Under the pieces are notes generated by a model, which was not told where the DNA came from, made no database searches, and was given only the letters and a program-made list of their open reading frames with translations. Positions 1 to 7,548 of a DNA stretch of 13,756 bases are shown piece by piece. Positions within the stretch are counted from its first letter, which is position 1. Every line of letters begins with the position of its first letter. The position numbers were made by a program, and so were the translations under genes. This DNA is from Flavobacteriaceae bacterium (GTDB taxonomy: Bacteria > Bacteroidota > Bacteroidia > Flavobacteriales > Flavobacteriaceae): assembly GCA_018672145.1 (NCBI GenBank), contig JABHGH010000018.1:1-13756 (forward strand), in the 5' to 3' direction.

Positions 1-182
1 ATGACAGTACGTAAGATTGCGGTGGGAGAGTCTTTATGGAAATTGTACGAAAAATACCGTTTGTTGGTGGCGTATTGTTCTTGACTGCAGTAGGTTGCAT
101 GGACATCAAAATAGGGGTGGAGCTCCCGATAGAGGGCACGTCCCAAAAAGCCACTACCGCCAAAGATGAGGATTCGTTTCAT
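1..182 (-). CDS. NAD(P)-binding Rossmann-fold protein, RmlD/epimerase-like (N-terminal fragment)
   Basis: Reading the minus strand from an ATG at 182-180 gives 60 open codons that run off the left window edge, so only the N-terminus is visible. It starts MKRILIFGGSGFLGRALY. Residues 8-14 (GGSGFLG) form the glycine-rich GxxGxxG dinucleotide-binding turn after a first beta strand, as in extended short-chain dehydrogenases such as dTDP-4-dehydrorhamnose reductase and nucleotide-sugar epimerases. The start shares one base with the gcvT stop (TGATG), so the two genes are probably co-transcribed and translationally coupled. From memory, a 'sugar nucleotide-binding protein' often follows gcvT in flavobacteria, which fits. 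The substrate cannot be told from this fragment; other SDR enzymes remain possible. The fold call is firm, the RmlD-like label is inference. Confidence 0.75.
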   Translation of the reverse strand, partial: MKRILIFGGSGFLGRALYRELHPYFDVHATYCSQEQYATNKRYFSYNFHKDSPTAILRTV

Positions 183-1255
183 CACGCATGGTAAAAAGGA
201 AATGAAGTGATGGTTGCTTGTATTCGCTTGTTGCGAATTTCTACATAGATGGTCTTGCCCGCTGCGGCCTGTTCACGCTTCACATAACCCATACCAATTC
301 CTTTGCCCAATGAAGGTGATTGTGTGCCAGATGTCACCAAGCCAATGGCGTTTCCGTCTGCATCAACCAACGAATAGCCTTTTCGAGGAATGCCACGCTC
401 TGTAAGAACAAAACCTACACGCCTGTGTGTTGTTTTTTCTTTCTTTTGCAGAGCAAGATTTTTACTGTTGACAAAGTTTTTGGTGAATTTGGTACACCAT
501 GCCAAACCAGCAGCCATAGGGGAAGTGGTGTCGTCAATGTCATTTCCATAAAGGCAATAGCCCATTTCGATCCGTAAGGTATTGCGAGCCGCGAGTCCAC
601 AAGGTGTCACTCCCTTTTCGATAAGGGTGTCCCAAACTGTCCACAACGACGTGGTGGGAATATAGAGCTCAAAACCACCTGAGCCAGTATAGCCCGTGGC
701 GGAAATCAATATCTTTTCGATTCCAGCTACTGTTCCGTGAGTAAAGTGGTAAAAGGGGATGTCACTGATGTCAACGTCAGTGAGCGTTGCCAAAACGGTT
801 GCTGCATTTGGTCCTTGGAGTGCGAGTAACCCAATGTTGTCAGATTCGTTGTCGAGGGTAGCTCCGTAAACGTTATTGTGCGTGACCAGCCAGTTCCAGT
901 CCTTAGCAATATTGGCTGCGTTGACCACCAACATATATTCTTCTTCTTGGGTTCGGTAAACGAGCAAGTCATCGATAATACCACCACTTGAGTTGGGGAA
1001 ATAGCCATACTGTGCTTGACCAACAGTGAGGTTAGAAACATCATTGCTAAACACTTGCTGAAGGAGGTCGATTGCTTTTGGTCCTCGAACCCAAAACTCA
1101 CCCATATGAGAAATGTCAAAAACTCCAGTGTTTTGTCGGACGGCAAGGTGTTCTTTGACAACACCATCGTACTGCACAGGCATTTCAAACCCTGCAAAAG
1201 GAACAATTTTTGCCCCAAGCGCAAGATGACGATTATAAAGTGGTGTTTTTCTCAT
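182..1255 (-). CDS. gcvT: Glycine cleavage system T protein (aminomethyltransferase)
   Basis: This cytoplasmic enzyme takes the aminomethyl group from lipoylated H protein and, with tetrahydrofolate, releases ammonia and 5,10-methylene-THF. The 357-residue length is usual for bacterial GcvT. Visible hallmarks are the N-terminal TPLYNRH and PFAGFEMPVQY (19-29), FDISHMGE (46-53), GGIIDDLLVYR (91-101) carrying the conserved aspartates D95/D96, LALQGPNA (144-151), GYTGSGGFELY (188-198) and LRIEMGYCLYGND (227-239). The C-terminal barrel domain begins around residue 275 and ends in GMGYVKRE and a short tail. The start at 1255 puts TPLYNRH at residues 4-10, as expected. No gcvH or gcvP lies in the window; in Bacteroidota gcv genes are commonly dispersed. 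It is divergent from the exported aminopeptidase (46-bp gap) and overlaps the downstream Rossmann-fold gene by one base. Confidence 0.97.
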   Translation of the reverse strand: MRKTPLYNRHLALGAKIVPFAGFEMPVQYDGVVKEHLAVRQNTGVFDISHMGEFWVRGPKAIDLLQQVFSNDVSNLTVGQAQYGYFPNSSGGIIDDLLVYRTQEEEYMLVVNAANIAKDWNWLVTHNNVYGATLDNESDNIGLLALQGPNAATVLATLTDVDISDIPFYHFTHGTVAGIEKILISATGYTGSGGFELYIPTTSLWTVWDTLIEKGVTPCGLAARNTLRIEMGYCLYGNDIDDTTSPMAAGLAWCTKFTKNFVNSKNLALQKKEKTTHRRVGFVLTERGIPRKGYSLVDADGNAIGLVTSGTQSPSLGKGIGMGYVKREQAAAGKTIYVEIRNKRIQATITSFPFYHA

Positions 1256-1265
1256 GTGTCTTTTT

Positions 1266-1300
1266 CAAAAATAGTTGGATTTTATGTAATTTGAACCAAA
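1266..1300 (-). promoter_or_regulatory. Candidate Bacteroidota-type promoter for gcvT
   Basis: On the minus strand TATTTTTG (1273-1266) matches the Bacteroidota -7 element TAnnTTTG exactly, and TTTG (1300-1297) sits upstream where the -33 element is expected. The 23-bp spacer is at the upper limit of what is described for this promoter class. The last G of the -7 element is only 10 nt from the gcvT ATG, so the transcript would have an extremely short leader. The -33 element lies next to the start codon of the divergent peptidase gene at 1302. The match is direct; promoter activity is inferred. Confidence 0.4.
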
Positions 1301-1301
1301 T

Positions 1302-2738
1302 ATGAGAATGTTTCGCTTATTATTTTTCAGTTTCTTTCTGTCGCAAGCTGCTTTACACGCGCAGACCACATCCGCCCCACAACTGGATGCAGACTTTCAC
1401 ACAGATCGCCGACAAGCGGTGCGTGAAAGCCTTCCGTCAAATAGCGTTTCGGTATTCTTTTCTGCTCCCATTCGTAATCGTTCCAACGATGTGAATTACC
1501 AGTATCATCAAGATCCAAATCTTTACTATCTCACCGGGTTTCGTGAAGCGCACGCCGCTTTACTTTTATTTGACGCTCCCATATGGATCGACGGTAGCCG
1601 TGTTCAAGAAGTCCTGTTTGTTCATGATCGAAATGCGTATGACGAACAGTGGGAAGGCACAATCATGGGTGCCGAAAATGCACAAAAGATTTTGGGAATC
1701 GAAAAAGTAATGAGCTCAAAAGATTTTCAGACCACTCTTTCTTCCTTACAAAACCTTGCTACAATTCTCCACCTCCCTTTCCGTAATGATACACGCGACC
1801 ATCCCAGAAAAGAATTTGATTTGTATTCGTTGCAATCGGCATTTACAGGTTTTTTACACACCCAAATGAAAAAAGATAACACGGTAGTTGTCGATCAGAC
1901 TTCCTTGGAACAGATACTAGCTGCCTTGCGTGAGGTCAAAACAGAAAAAGAATTGGCTATCCTTCAACAAGCGGTTGCCATGTCCGTAGTTGGTCAAGTG
2001 GAGGTGATGCGTGCGATTCACCCTGGAATGTCTGAACGTGAATTGCAAGGAATCCATGAGTTTGTATTTAAGAAATACGGCGCAAAGCACGTTGGTTATC
2101 CCTCAATTGTTGGTGCTGGTGCTCATGGTTGTGTGTTACATTACACGGCAAACACCGCAGATAAAGTTGGCAATACACTAGTACTTATGGATGTGGGTGC
2201 CGAATATGAAGGCTACACAGCCGATGTCACACGCACAATCCCTGCAAATGGCACGTACACTAAAGAACAAGCGGCGATTTATGATTTGGTTTTAGCGGCT
2301 CAAAAGAAAGGAATTGAAGCGTCAGTGGTTGGTGCGTCTTTCTGGGATCCCGGTCAGGCAGCACGAAAAGTGATTGAGCAAGGTTTACTCGAATTAGGAA
2401 TCATACAAACAGCACGCGAAGCAAGAATCTATTTTCCACATGGTAGTTCACATTATATTGGTTTGGACGTACATGACCCTGGCACGTATGGCCCTCTGAA
2501 AGAAAATGTTGTGATAACTGTTGAGCCAGGCATCTACATTCCGCCCGAAAGCGATTGTGATCCAAAATGGTGGGGAATTGCTGTCCGTATCGAAGACGAT
2601 ATACTCATTACGCCCGGTGGACCAGTGAATCTATCCGCAGCAGCACCACGATCCATTGTTGAGATTGAAAAGATGATCAAGTCTGATAGCCCCCTAGATC
2701 AGTTTTTACTACCGCCTTTAGACAGCGTGATCGATTAA
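1302..2738 (+). CDS. pepP: Exported Xaa-Pro aminopeptidase (aminopeptidase P, M24B metallopeptidase)
   Basis: Predicted dimetal peptidase that removes N-terminal residues preceding proline. Residues 1-20 look like a Sec signal peptide: RMFR, a hydrophobic run, then cleavage likely after A20 (ALHA/Q). This points to a periplasmic or secreted enzyme, unlike cytosolic E. coli PepP (441 aa). The aminopeptidase P N-terminal domain spans about 28-170, including NLYYLTGF (73-80). The pita-bread catalytic domain covers about 210-455. Ligands aligned by motif to the E. coli enzyme are D297, D308, H384, E408 and E431, with further active-site histidines H280, H380 and H391 (HGSSHYIGLDVHD, 380-392), so it should be active. 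A second in-frame ATG at 1308 is an alternative start; either keeps the signal peptide. No Shine-Dalgarno is visible. The last 21 bp overlap the 3' end of thrC on the other strand. Confidence 0.93.
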   Translation: MRMFRLLFFSFFLSQAALHAQTTSAPQLDADFHTDRRQAVRESLPSNSVSVFFSAPIRNRSNDVNYQYHQDPNLYYLTGFREAHAALLLFDAPIWIDGSRVQEVLFVHDRNAYDEQWEGTIMGAENAQKILGIEKVMSSKDFQTTLSSLQNLATILHLPFRNDTRDHPRKEFDLYSLQSAFTGFLHTQMKKDNTVVVDQTSLEQILAALREVKTEKELAILQQAVAMSVVGQVEVMRAIHPGMSERELQGIHEFVFKKYGAKHVGYPSIVGAGAHGCVLHYTANTADKVGNTLVLMDVGAEYEGYTADVTRTIPANGTYTKEQAAIYDLVLAAQKKGIEASVVGASFWDPGQAARKVIEQGLLELGIIQTAREARIYFPHGSSHYIGLDVHDPGTYGPLKENVVITVEPGIYIPPESDCDPKWWGIAVRIEDDILITPGGPVNLSAAAPRSIVEIEKMIKSDSPLDQFLLPPLDSVID

Positions 2739-4025
2739 ATACTGCTTGAGGTCTTGGTAGGATTCGATACTTGTTTTCTTCGATTTTTTGTTTAAGATTT
2801 TTTGAATCTGAGGAGGGATTTCAACCTTTTTCTTAATTGCTTTTTCAACGACATCTAAGAACTTGACGGGATGTGCAGTTTCCAAAAACACGCCGTAGTG
2901 ATCAGGGTTTTTCTCCATGTATTTTTTCAATCCAAGATAACCAACTGCGCCGTGTGGGTCGGCGATGTAGTTATAATCTTTATAGATTTCTTGCATGGCT
3001 ATGTTGGTTTCCTTATCTGTAAAACTATAAGATGAACAAACGTTTTTTAATCGGAATAAATCTTGATTAAATAGCTTTGCGATTCGTACAAAGTTACTAG
3101 GATTCCCAACGTCCATGGCGTTCGAAATGGTTTGAACCGATTTTTTAGGTTCGAAAATTCCATTTTCCATATACCTAGGGAAAGTATCATTTTGATTTGT
3201 GCTTGCAATAAAGTGAGCAATGGGCAAGCCAAGTTCACGAGCAATAAATCCTGCGCAAATGTTTCCGAAATTTCCGCTAGGGACGGAGAAAGCATAAGGG
3301 TTTCTTACCTTTCGTTTCATCAATTCTTGTGCAGCAAAGAAGTAATAAAACGACTGGGGTAACCATCGAGCTACGTTAATAGAGTTGGCAGAAGTGAGGT
3401 TTCTGTGCTTTTTGAGTGACTCATCGAGAAATGCGGTTTTCACCATTTCCTGACAATCATCAAAAACACCTGTGACCTCCAAAGCGGTTATGTTTTTACC
3501 TTGTGTGGTGAGTTGCAGTTCTTGAATAGGGCTTACTTTTCCTTTCGGATACAATATGATGACCTCAACACCTTCAACTCCTAAAAAACCACTTGCAACA
3601 GCACCTCCCGTATCGCCTGAAGTGGCGACTAATACGGTTACTTTTTCGGTTGATGAACGATTAAAATATCCTAAACAACGTGCCATAAAACGACCACCAA
3701 CATCTTTAAATGCCATTGTTGGGCCGTGAAAAAGCTCAAGTGTTGCTATATCTTTATCTAATTCAACAATTGGAAAATCAAAGGTGAGTGTTTGCTCTAT
3801 GATCTCCATTAAGTTGTCTTGGGGAATTTCGTCGCCAACAAATTGTTTGATTACCTTAAAAGCGATTTCATGCCGACTCATGCCGAGGAATTTATCCCAG
3901 AAAGCATCCGGTAGCGGAGTGATTTGTTGTGGGAAATACAATCCACGATCAGGAGCTAGTCCAAGTCGAACAGCTTTTTCAAAGCCAACAGCTGTGGCAT
4001 TATTGTTAAGACTGAAGTAATTCAT
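2718..4025 (-). CDS. thrC: Threonine synthase
   Basis: PLP enzyme converting O-phosphohomoserine to threonine and phosphate, the last pathway step. At 435 residues it matches the E. coli-type long threonine synthase (about 428). The N-terminal segment has the typical NYFSLN...F..A...GLAPDRGLYFP pattern. TMAFKD (103-108) contains the presumed Schiff-base lysine K107. A TSGDTGGAVASGF stretch just after residue 130 is the phosphate-binding region of fold-type II PLP enzymes, and PSGNFGNICAGF is a second family signature. It is the third gene of a minus-strand operon, 4 nt after the thrB stop, with no recognisable ribosome binding site, so translational coupling to thrB is likely. Its stop codon lies inside the oppositely oriented peptidase gene, leaving no intergenic space for a terminator. 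Confidence 0.97.
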   Translation of the reverse strand: MNYFSLNNNATAVGFEKAVRLGLAPDRGLYFPQQITPLPDAFWDKFLGMSRHEIAFKVIKQFVGDEIPQDNLMEIIEQTLTFDFPIVELDKDIATLELFHGPTMAFKDVGGRFMARCLGYFNRSSTEKVTVLVATSGDTGGAVASGFLGVEGVEVIILYPKGKVSPIQELQLTTQGKNITALEVTGVFDDCQEMVKTAFLDESLKKHRNLTSANSINVARWLPQSFYYFFAAQELMKRKVRNPYAFSVPSGNFGNICAGFIARELGLPIAHFIASTNQNDTFPRYMENGIFEPKKSVQTISNAMDVGNPSNFVRIAKLFNQDLFRLKNVCSSYSFTDKETNIAMQEIYKDYNYIADPHGAVGYLGLKKYMEKNPDHYGVFLETAHPVKFLDVVEKAIKKKVEIPPQIQKILNKKSKKTSIESYQDLKQYLIDHAV

Positions 4026-4029
4026 GATC

Positions 4030-4950
4030 TTATACTATTTTTACTCCTTCGTTGTTGATGATACTAATGTGCGTCTCGTAAGGCACTCCAATTTTTTGAT
4101 ATACTTCTTCCATTGCTTTTGCCACATTGTGCGCAGTTTCCATGCCTTTAGAAAGTGCAAATACCGATGGGCCAGACCCTGAAATACCCGTTCCCAATGC
4201 ACCGGCTGCATTTGCGTTGTCTTTTAGTTGTTGAAACCCAGGAATAAGAACCGAACGCACAGGCTCTACAATATGATCGACCAACGAACGCCGAATGAGT
4301 TCATAGTCTTCTTTAAATAGGCCTGTCACCAAAGCGCCAAGGTTTGCTGTTTGTGCAACGGCTTGTTTGAGATGTAGTTTGTCTAATAACACGGCCCGAG
4401 CGTCTGCTGTTTTTACTTCAATTTCCGGGTGGATAATTGTCGCAACCAATTCAAGAGGTGTGTTGAGCCTGATGACATCCAATGGGTCTAGACTGCGAAC
4501 CAAAGTAAACCCTCCTAAAATAACAGGTGATACGTTGTCTGCGTGGGCACTCCCACAGGCAATTCGTTCCCCTTCCATGGCAAACGAAATGAGTTCGCTT
4601 TTGCTGTAGGGGTTGGACAGCAAGTGATTGATGCCAACAACTGCGCCTGCGGCACTAGCTGCAGAACTTCCAATTCCGCTGCCCGGCTTGATACCTTTTT
4701 CCAATTTGATGGTAAACCCAACATTTTGTCCGTAGTCTTTGAGCAACGCTAAGGCCGCTACCCCAGCAACATTTTTTTCGGTTTCGAGTGGTAATTTTTG
4801 CCCTATGATTTCAGTAATGCGTATGCCTGGGGTCGCTGATTTTTCTATATGAAGGGTATCGCCAACATTGTCTAGGCACAATCCCAAAACATCAAATCCA
4901 CAAGAGATATTGGCAACACTAGCAGGCGCAAAAACCGAAACTTTTTTCAT
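4030..4950 (-). CDS. thrB: Homoserine kinase (GHMP family)
   Basis: Phosphorylates L-homoserine with ATP to give O-phosphohomoserine, the substrate of ThrC. The 306-residue length is normal. GHMP-kinase motifs are all visible: the N-terminal PASVANISCGFDVLGLCLD (9-27), the ATP-binding loop PGSGIGSSAASAAG (89-102) and the C-terminal GISGSGPSVFAL (255-266). The stretch EGERIACGSAHADNVSPVILGGF (from residue 126) is typical of homoserine kinases and separates it from mevalonate and galactose kinases. The ATG lies one base after the thrA stop (TAA-c-ATG) and the gene ends 4 nt before thrC. Both spacings argue for one polycistronic, translationally coupled message. Confidence 0.97.
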   Translation of the reverse strand: MKKVSVFAPASVANISCGFDVLGLCLDNVGDTLHIEKSATPGIRITEIIGQKLPLETEKNVAGVAALALLKDYGQNVGFTIKLEKGIKPGSGIGSSAASAAGAVVGINHLLSNPYSKSELISFAMEGERIACGSAHADNVSPVILGGFTLVRSLDPLDVIRLNTPLELVATIIHPEIEVKTADARAVLLDKLHLKQAVAQTANLGALVTGLFKEDYELIRRSLVDHIVEPVRSVLIPGFQQLKDNANAAGALGTGISGSGPSVFALSKGMETAHNVAKAMEEVYQKIGVPYETHISIINNEGVKIV

Positions 4951-4951
4951 G

Positions 4952-7393
4952 TTACTGTTTTGCTATTCGAATGATATCTGCGAATATTCCAGATGCAGTG
5001 ACATCTCCGCCGGCGCCGGCACCTTTTACAATCATCGGTTGGTCTTTGTAGCGGTCAGTGTAGAAAAGAACGATGTTGTCACTTCCCGATAGATTGTAAA
5101 AATCGTGTGAAGCAGGAATTTCTTTTAGTCCCACTTTTGCTTTTCCGTCAACAAGTTCAGCAACATATTTTAGTCGACTGTTATTTTTTTTAGCAGAAGC
5201 ATATAGTTTTGTAAAATGATCGTTATGTTCATCGAGAGAGGCCAAAAAGCTTTCGTTGTCTTTAGTTTCCAGGCAAGCCTTTGGTAAAAAAGAATCATTA
5301 TCAATGTCGCTGAGCTCCATTTGCATCCCGCTCTCACGAGCTAGAATCAATATTTTACGAGCCACATCAACGCCACTCAAGTCAATTTTTGGATCTGGTT
5401 CTGTAAAGCCAGCGTCCATCGCTTGCTGAACAACTTCTCTAAATGTGGTTTTATCGCTGAACTCATTAAACACAAAGTTCAAACTGCCAGAAAGAATCGC
5501 TTGAATCGAATGCACTTTATCACCAGAAGTAATAAGGTGATTCAAGGTGTCAATAATCGGAAGACCTGCTCCAACATTAGTTTCAAACAGATAAGGCGCA
5601 TTGTATGTTCGTGCGAGTTGTTTAAGGCTGTTGTAATATGTGTAGCTTTCCGCAGCAGCAATTTTGTTACAAGTCACAACTGATATACTTTCTTTGAGAT
5701 ATGGCGGGTAGGTGTGTGCAATTTTCTCGTTGGCAGTGTTGTCGACATAGATCGAGTTACGCAAATTGAGGTTTTTTGCCAATTCAAAAAACCCTGCTGA
5801 ATCCGCTTTATCCCCAGCAGCGAGTATGTCTTCCCATTTGTTTAAATCAATGCCGTCAGCATGAGTAGTCATCTTGCGCGAATTTGACAGCCCTACCACT
5901 TTGATGTTTAGCTTTAATTGGTCTTGTAAGAATGCTTTTTGGTTATGGAGTTGTTCGATGAGTTTGCTTCCCACGTTTCCAACCCCTGTAATAAACAAGT
6001 TGACTTGTTTGATTTGTTCTTCAAAAAAGGCTTCATGAAGAGTGTTCAGTGCTTTTTTGGTGTTTGTTGAGTCAATGACTGCCGTAATGTTTCTTTCCGA
6101 TGCACCTTGCGCAATGGCTTTGACGTTCACATTATTGCGTCCGAGTGCGCTAAACATTCTACCACTAATTCCCTGGTGGCTTTTCATGTTTTCACCAACG
6201 AGTGCAATAATAGCTAGTTTGTCTTCGATCGTAATCGGATTGATTTTTTTTGACTCTATTTCATAACCAAAATCTTCCTCGATCATTTTTTTGGCGAGTA
6301 AAGCATGCTCGTTTTCAATCCCTACACAAATCGAGTGTTCCGATGAAGCTTGCGTCATCATCACAACATTAATTTTGTGCTTCGCTAAAACTGAGAGCAG
6401 TTTTTTGGAGTATCCAGGGATGCCAATCATTCCGCTACCTTCTAAGGTAAGTAATGCAATGTTTTCGATGTAACTAATCCCACGAACAGCCTGTGCATTG
6501 GATTTTTTGTCTCCAGAAATGAGGGTTCCTTTGTCTTCAGGTTTAAATGTATTTTTTACTAGCACGGCAATGTTTTTTTCAGTGACTGGCTGAAGTGTGG
6601 GGGGATAAATTACCTTTGCTCCAAAGTGTGACAATTCCATCGCTTCATGATAGGATAATTGCTCAATCGCTCTTGCTTGTTTCACATAGAATGGGTGTGC
6701 TGTGAACATACCACTTACGTCTGTCCAGATTTCCAACTGACGCACTTCCAGAGCACTGGCAATCAATGCTGCAGTAAGATCAGAACCGCCACGACCAAGC
6801 GTTGTTGGCGCTCCTTCTTCATCGCTAGCTACAAACCCTGGGACAATTGTTACCTGGTCTGTTGCCTTTTTAAAGTATGCCTTTATCGCTGCAAACGATT
6901 TGTTGTAGTCAACCGCATTTGCGGTCAAATCGTTTTTGGTAAAAATAAATTCCCTAGCGTTTTCATAGCCAACGTCAATATTCCGCGACTCAGCAGCTTT
7001 GGCAATAATAAAATAGGAGAGTAACTCTCCAAACCCAAGCATGTGATCTTTGGTTCTAGGAGATAGCTCACGCAGTAAATACACTCCTTCGTATAGCGTA
7101 CTTAGGGTGTTTATTTGTTGTTTTACATGACTTAAAACTCGACTCTGATTTTTGATGGGTATCAGCTCCTTAATACAAGTAAAATGTCGTTTTTCGATCT
7201 GAGAAAGAATGTCTTGGTACTTTAAATCACCATTTGCTGCGAGATTTGCAGATTCTTGAATAAGATTGGTGACGCCACTTAATGCAGATACGACGACAAC
7301 GAGTTGTTCCGAGTTGTTTTCAATGATGTCAAGGACACGATTGATACAGTTGCTATCAGCAACCGATGTCCCACCGAATTTAGCTACTATCAT
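4952..7393 (-). CDS. thrA: Bifunctional aspartokinase / homoserine dehydrogenase
   Basis: Catalyses the first and third steps from aspartate toward threonine: aspartate phosphorylation and reduction of aspartate semialdehyde to homoserine. The 813 residues are close to E. coli ThrA (820). The kinase domain (about 1-295) begins with KFGGTSVADS (5-14) and has LGRGGSDLTAALIA (199-212). Two ACT regulatory domains follow at about 312-380 and 390-460; LSVLAKHKINVVMMTQASSEHS (333-354) is a typical ACT segment. The dehydrogenase has a Rossmann GVGNVGS (470-476), FETNVGAGLPII (603-614), GFTEPDP..DLSGVDVARK (662-680) and GAGAGGDVTASGIFADI (791-807). ACT domains imply allosteric control, probably by threonine (inference). 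The start is fixed: ATG 7393-7391 gives KFGGTS at the family position and an in-frame TAA lies 12 nt upstream. It heads the thrABC operon. Confidence 0.98.
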   Translation of the reverse strand: MIVAKFGGTSVADSNCINRVLDIIENNSEQLVVVVSALSGVTNLIQESANLAANGDLKYQDILSQIEKRHFTCIKELIPIKNQSRVLSHVKQQINTLSTLYEGVYLLRELSPRTKDHMLGFGELLSYFIIAKAAESRNIDVGYENAREFIFTKNDLTANAVDYNKSFAAIKAYFKKATDQVTIVPGFVASDEEGAPTTLGRGGSDLTAALIASALEVRQLEIWTDVSGMFTAHPFYVKQARAIEQLSYHEAMELSHFGAKVIYPPTLQPVTEKNIAVLVKNTFKPEDKGTLISGDKKSNAQAVRGISYIENIALLTLEGSGMIGIPGYSKKLLSVLAKHKINVVMMTQASSEHSICVGIENEHALLAKKMIEEDFGYEIESKKINPITIEDKLAIIALVGENMKSHQGISGRMFSALGRNNVNVKAIAQGASERNITAVIDSTNTKKALNTLHEAFFEEQIKQVNLFITGVGNVGSKLIEQLHNQKAFLQDQLKLNIKVVGLSNSRKMTTHADGIDLNKWEDILAAGDKADSAGFFELAKNLNLRNSIYVDNTANEKIAHTYPPYLKESISVVTCNKIAAAESYTYYNSLKQLARTYNAPYLFETNVGAGLPIIDTLNHLITSGDKVHSIQAILSGSLNFVFNEFSDKTTFREVVQQAMDAGFTEPDPKIDLSGVDVARKILILARESGMQMELSDIDNDSFLPKACLETKDNESFLASLDEHNDHFTKLYASAKKNNSRLKYVAELVDGKAKVGLKEIPASHDFYNLSGSDNIVLFYTDRYKDQPMIVKGAGAGGDVTASGIFADIIRIAKQ

Positions 7394-7396
7394 ATT

Positions 7397-7400
7397 TCCT
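7397..7400 (-). promoter_or_regulatory. Shine-Dalgarno-like AGGA before thrA
   Basis: The minus strand reads AGGA followed by AAT and then the thrA ATG, a spacing of only 3 nt. The other starts in this window (gcvT, pepP, thrB, thrC, clpC, gyrA, TPR protein) show no such motif, as is common in Bacteroidota, where A-rich leaders replace SD pairing. The short spacing makes real pairing with 16S rRNA uncertain. Confidence 0.35.
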
Positions 7401-7415
7401 AGCTTTTACGTGTTT

Positions 7416-7440
7416 GCCAATGTGTAAACTCCTTATTGGC
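7416..7440 (-). promoter_or_regulatory. Hairpin in thrA leader with AAGGAG in its loop
   Basis: On the minus strand GCCAAT (7440-7435) and ATTGGC (7421-7416) are perfect inverted repeats of 6 bp enclosing a 13-nt loop. The loop starts with AAGGAG (7434-7429), a perfect anti-Shine-Dalgarno complement. It lies 22 nt upstream of the thrA ATG and downstream of the candidate promoter, so it would be within the 5' UTR. There is no T tract after it, so it is not a terminator. A regulatory role is inference only. Confidence 0.35.
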
Positions 7441-7451
7441 GAAGCAAAGCG

Positions 7452-7459
7452 CAAAAATA
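7452..7459 (-). promoter_or_regulatory. Candidate -7 promoter element for thrABC
   Basis: The minus strand reads TATTTTTG, an exact match to the Bacteroidota -7 element TAnnTTTG and identical to the one before gcvT. It would give a leader of roughly 50-55 nt that contains the GCCAAT hairpin. The -33 element is poor: only CTG, 22 bp upstream, stands where TTG is expected. The position just upstream of a tight operon and after clpC supports it. Readthrough from clpC cannot be excluded, because no convincing terminator lies in the gap. Confidence 0.4.
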
Positions 7460-7488
7460 TCATTTTTTAGGTATGGATAGGCAGTATT

Positions 7489-7504
7489 TCTTAAAAAAAT
7501 AAGA
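7489..7504 (-). terminator. Weak A/T hairpin after clpC, possible terminator remnant
   Basis: Minus-strand TCTTA (7504-7500) and TAAGA (7493-7489) pair around a T6 loop, about 45 nt after the clpC stop. The stem is A/T-rich and has no T tract after it; the T run is the loop. It is at best a poor intrinsic terminator, and I see nothing stronger between clpC and thrA. Confidence 0.15.
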
Positions 7505-7514
7505 GCCCAAAGTC

Positions 7515-7526
7515 AAATGTACATTT
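7515..7526. repeat. 12-bp perfect palindrome AAATGTACATTT
   Basis: AAATGTACATTT is its own reverse complement. It lies 22 bp past the clpC stop and about 55 bp upstream of the candidate thrA -7 element. It has no loop, so it suits a dimeric regulator's operator better than an RNA hairpin. No regulator can be named from the sequence, and a palindrome of this length can occur by chance in A/T-rich DNA. Confidence 0.3.
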
Positions 7527-7548
7527 CGATGTTACGTTCAAACGCAAG

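Noticed and set aside
727..1224. 165-codon minus-strand frame inside gcvT
   Set aside because: It is a shadow frame of gcvT, whose own frame carries all family motifs.
1256..1301. Glycine riboswitch before gcvT
   Set aside because: The gap is only 46 bp and the inferred leader a few bases, too short for a glycine aptamer.
6659..7024. 121-codon plus-strand frame inside thrA
   Set aside because: It is antisense to the conserved aspartokinase domain, Cys-rich and without any motif or upstream signal; an antisense shadow.
7380..7463. 27-codon thr leader peptide (ATG 7463)
   Set aside because: It contains no Thr and only three Ile codons, and its ATG lies upstream of the candidate -7 element, so it may not be transcribed. 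No terminator/antiterminator pair follows. I keep the region as a finding but do not call it a gene.
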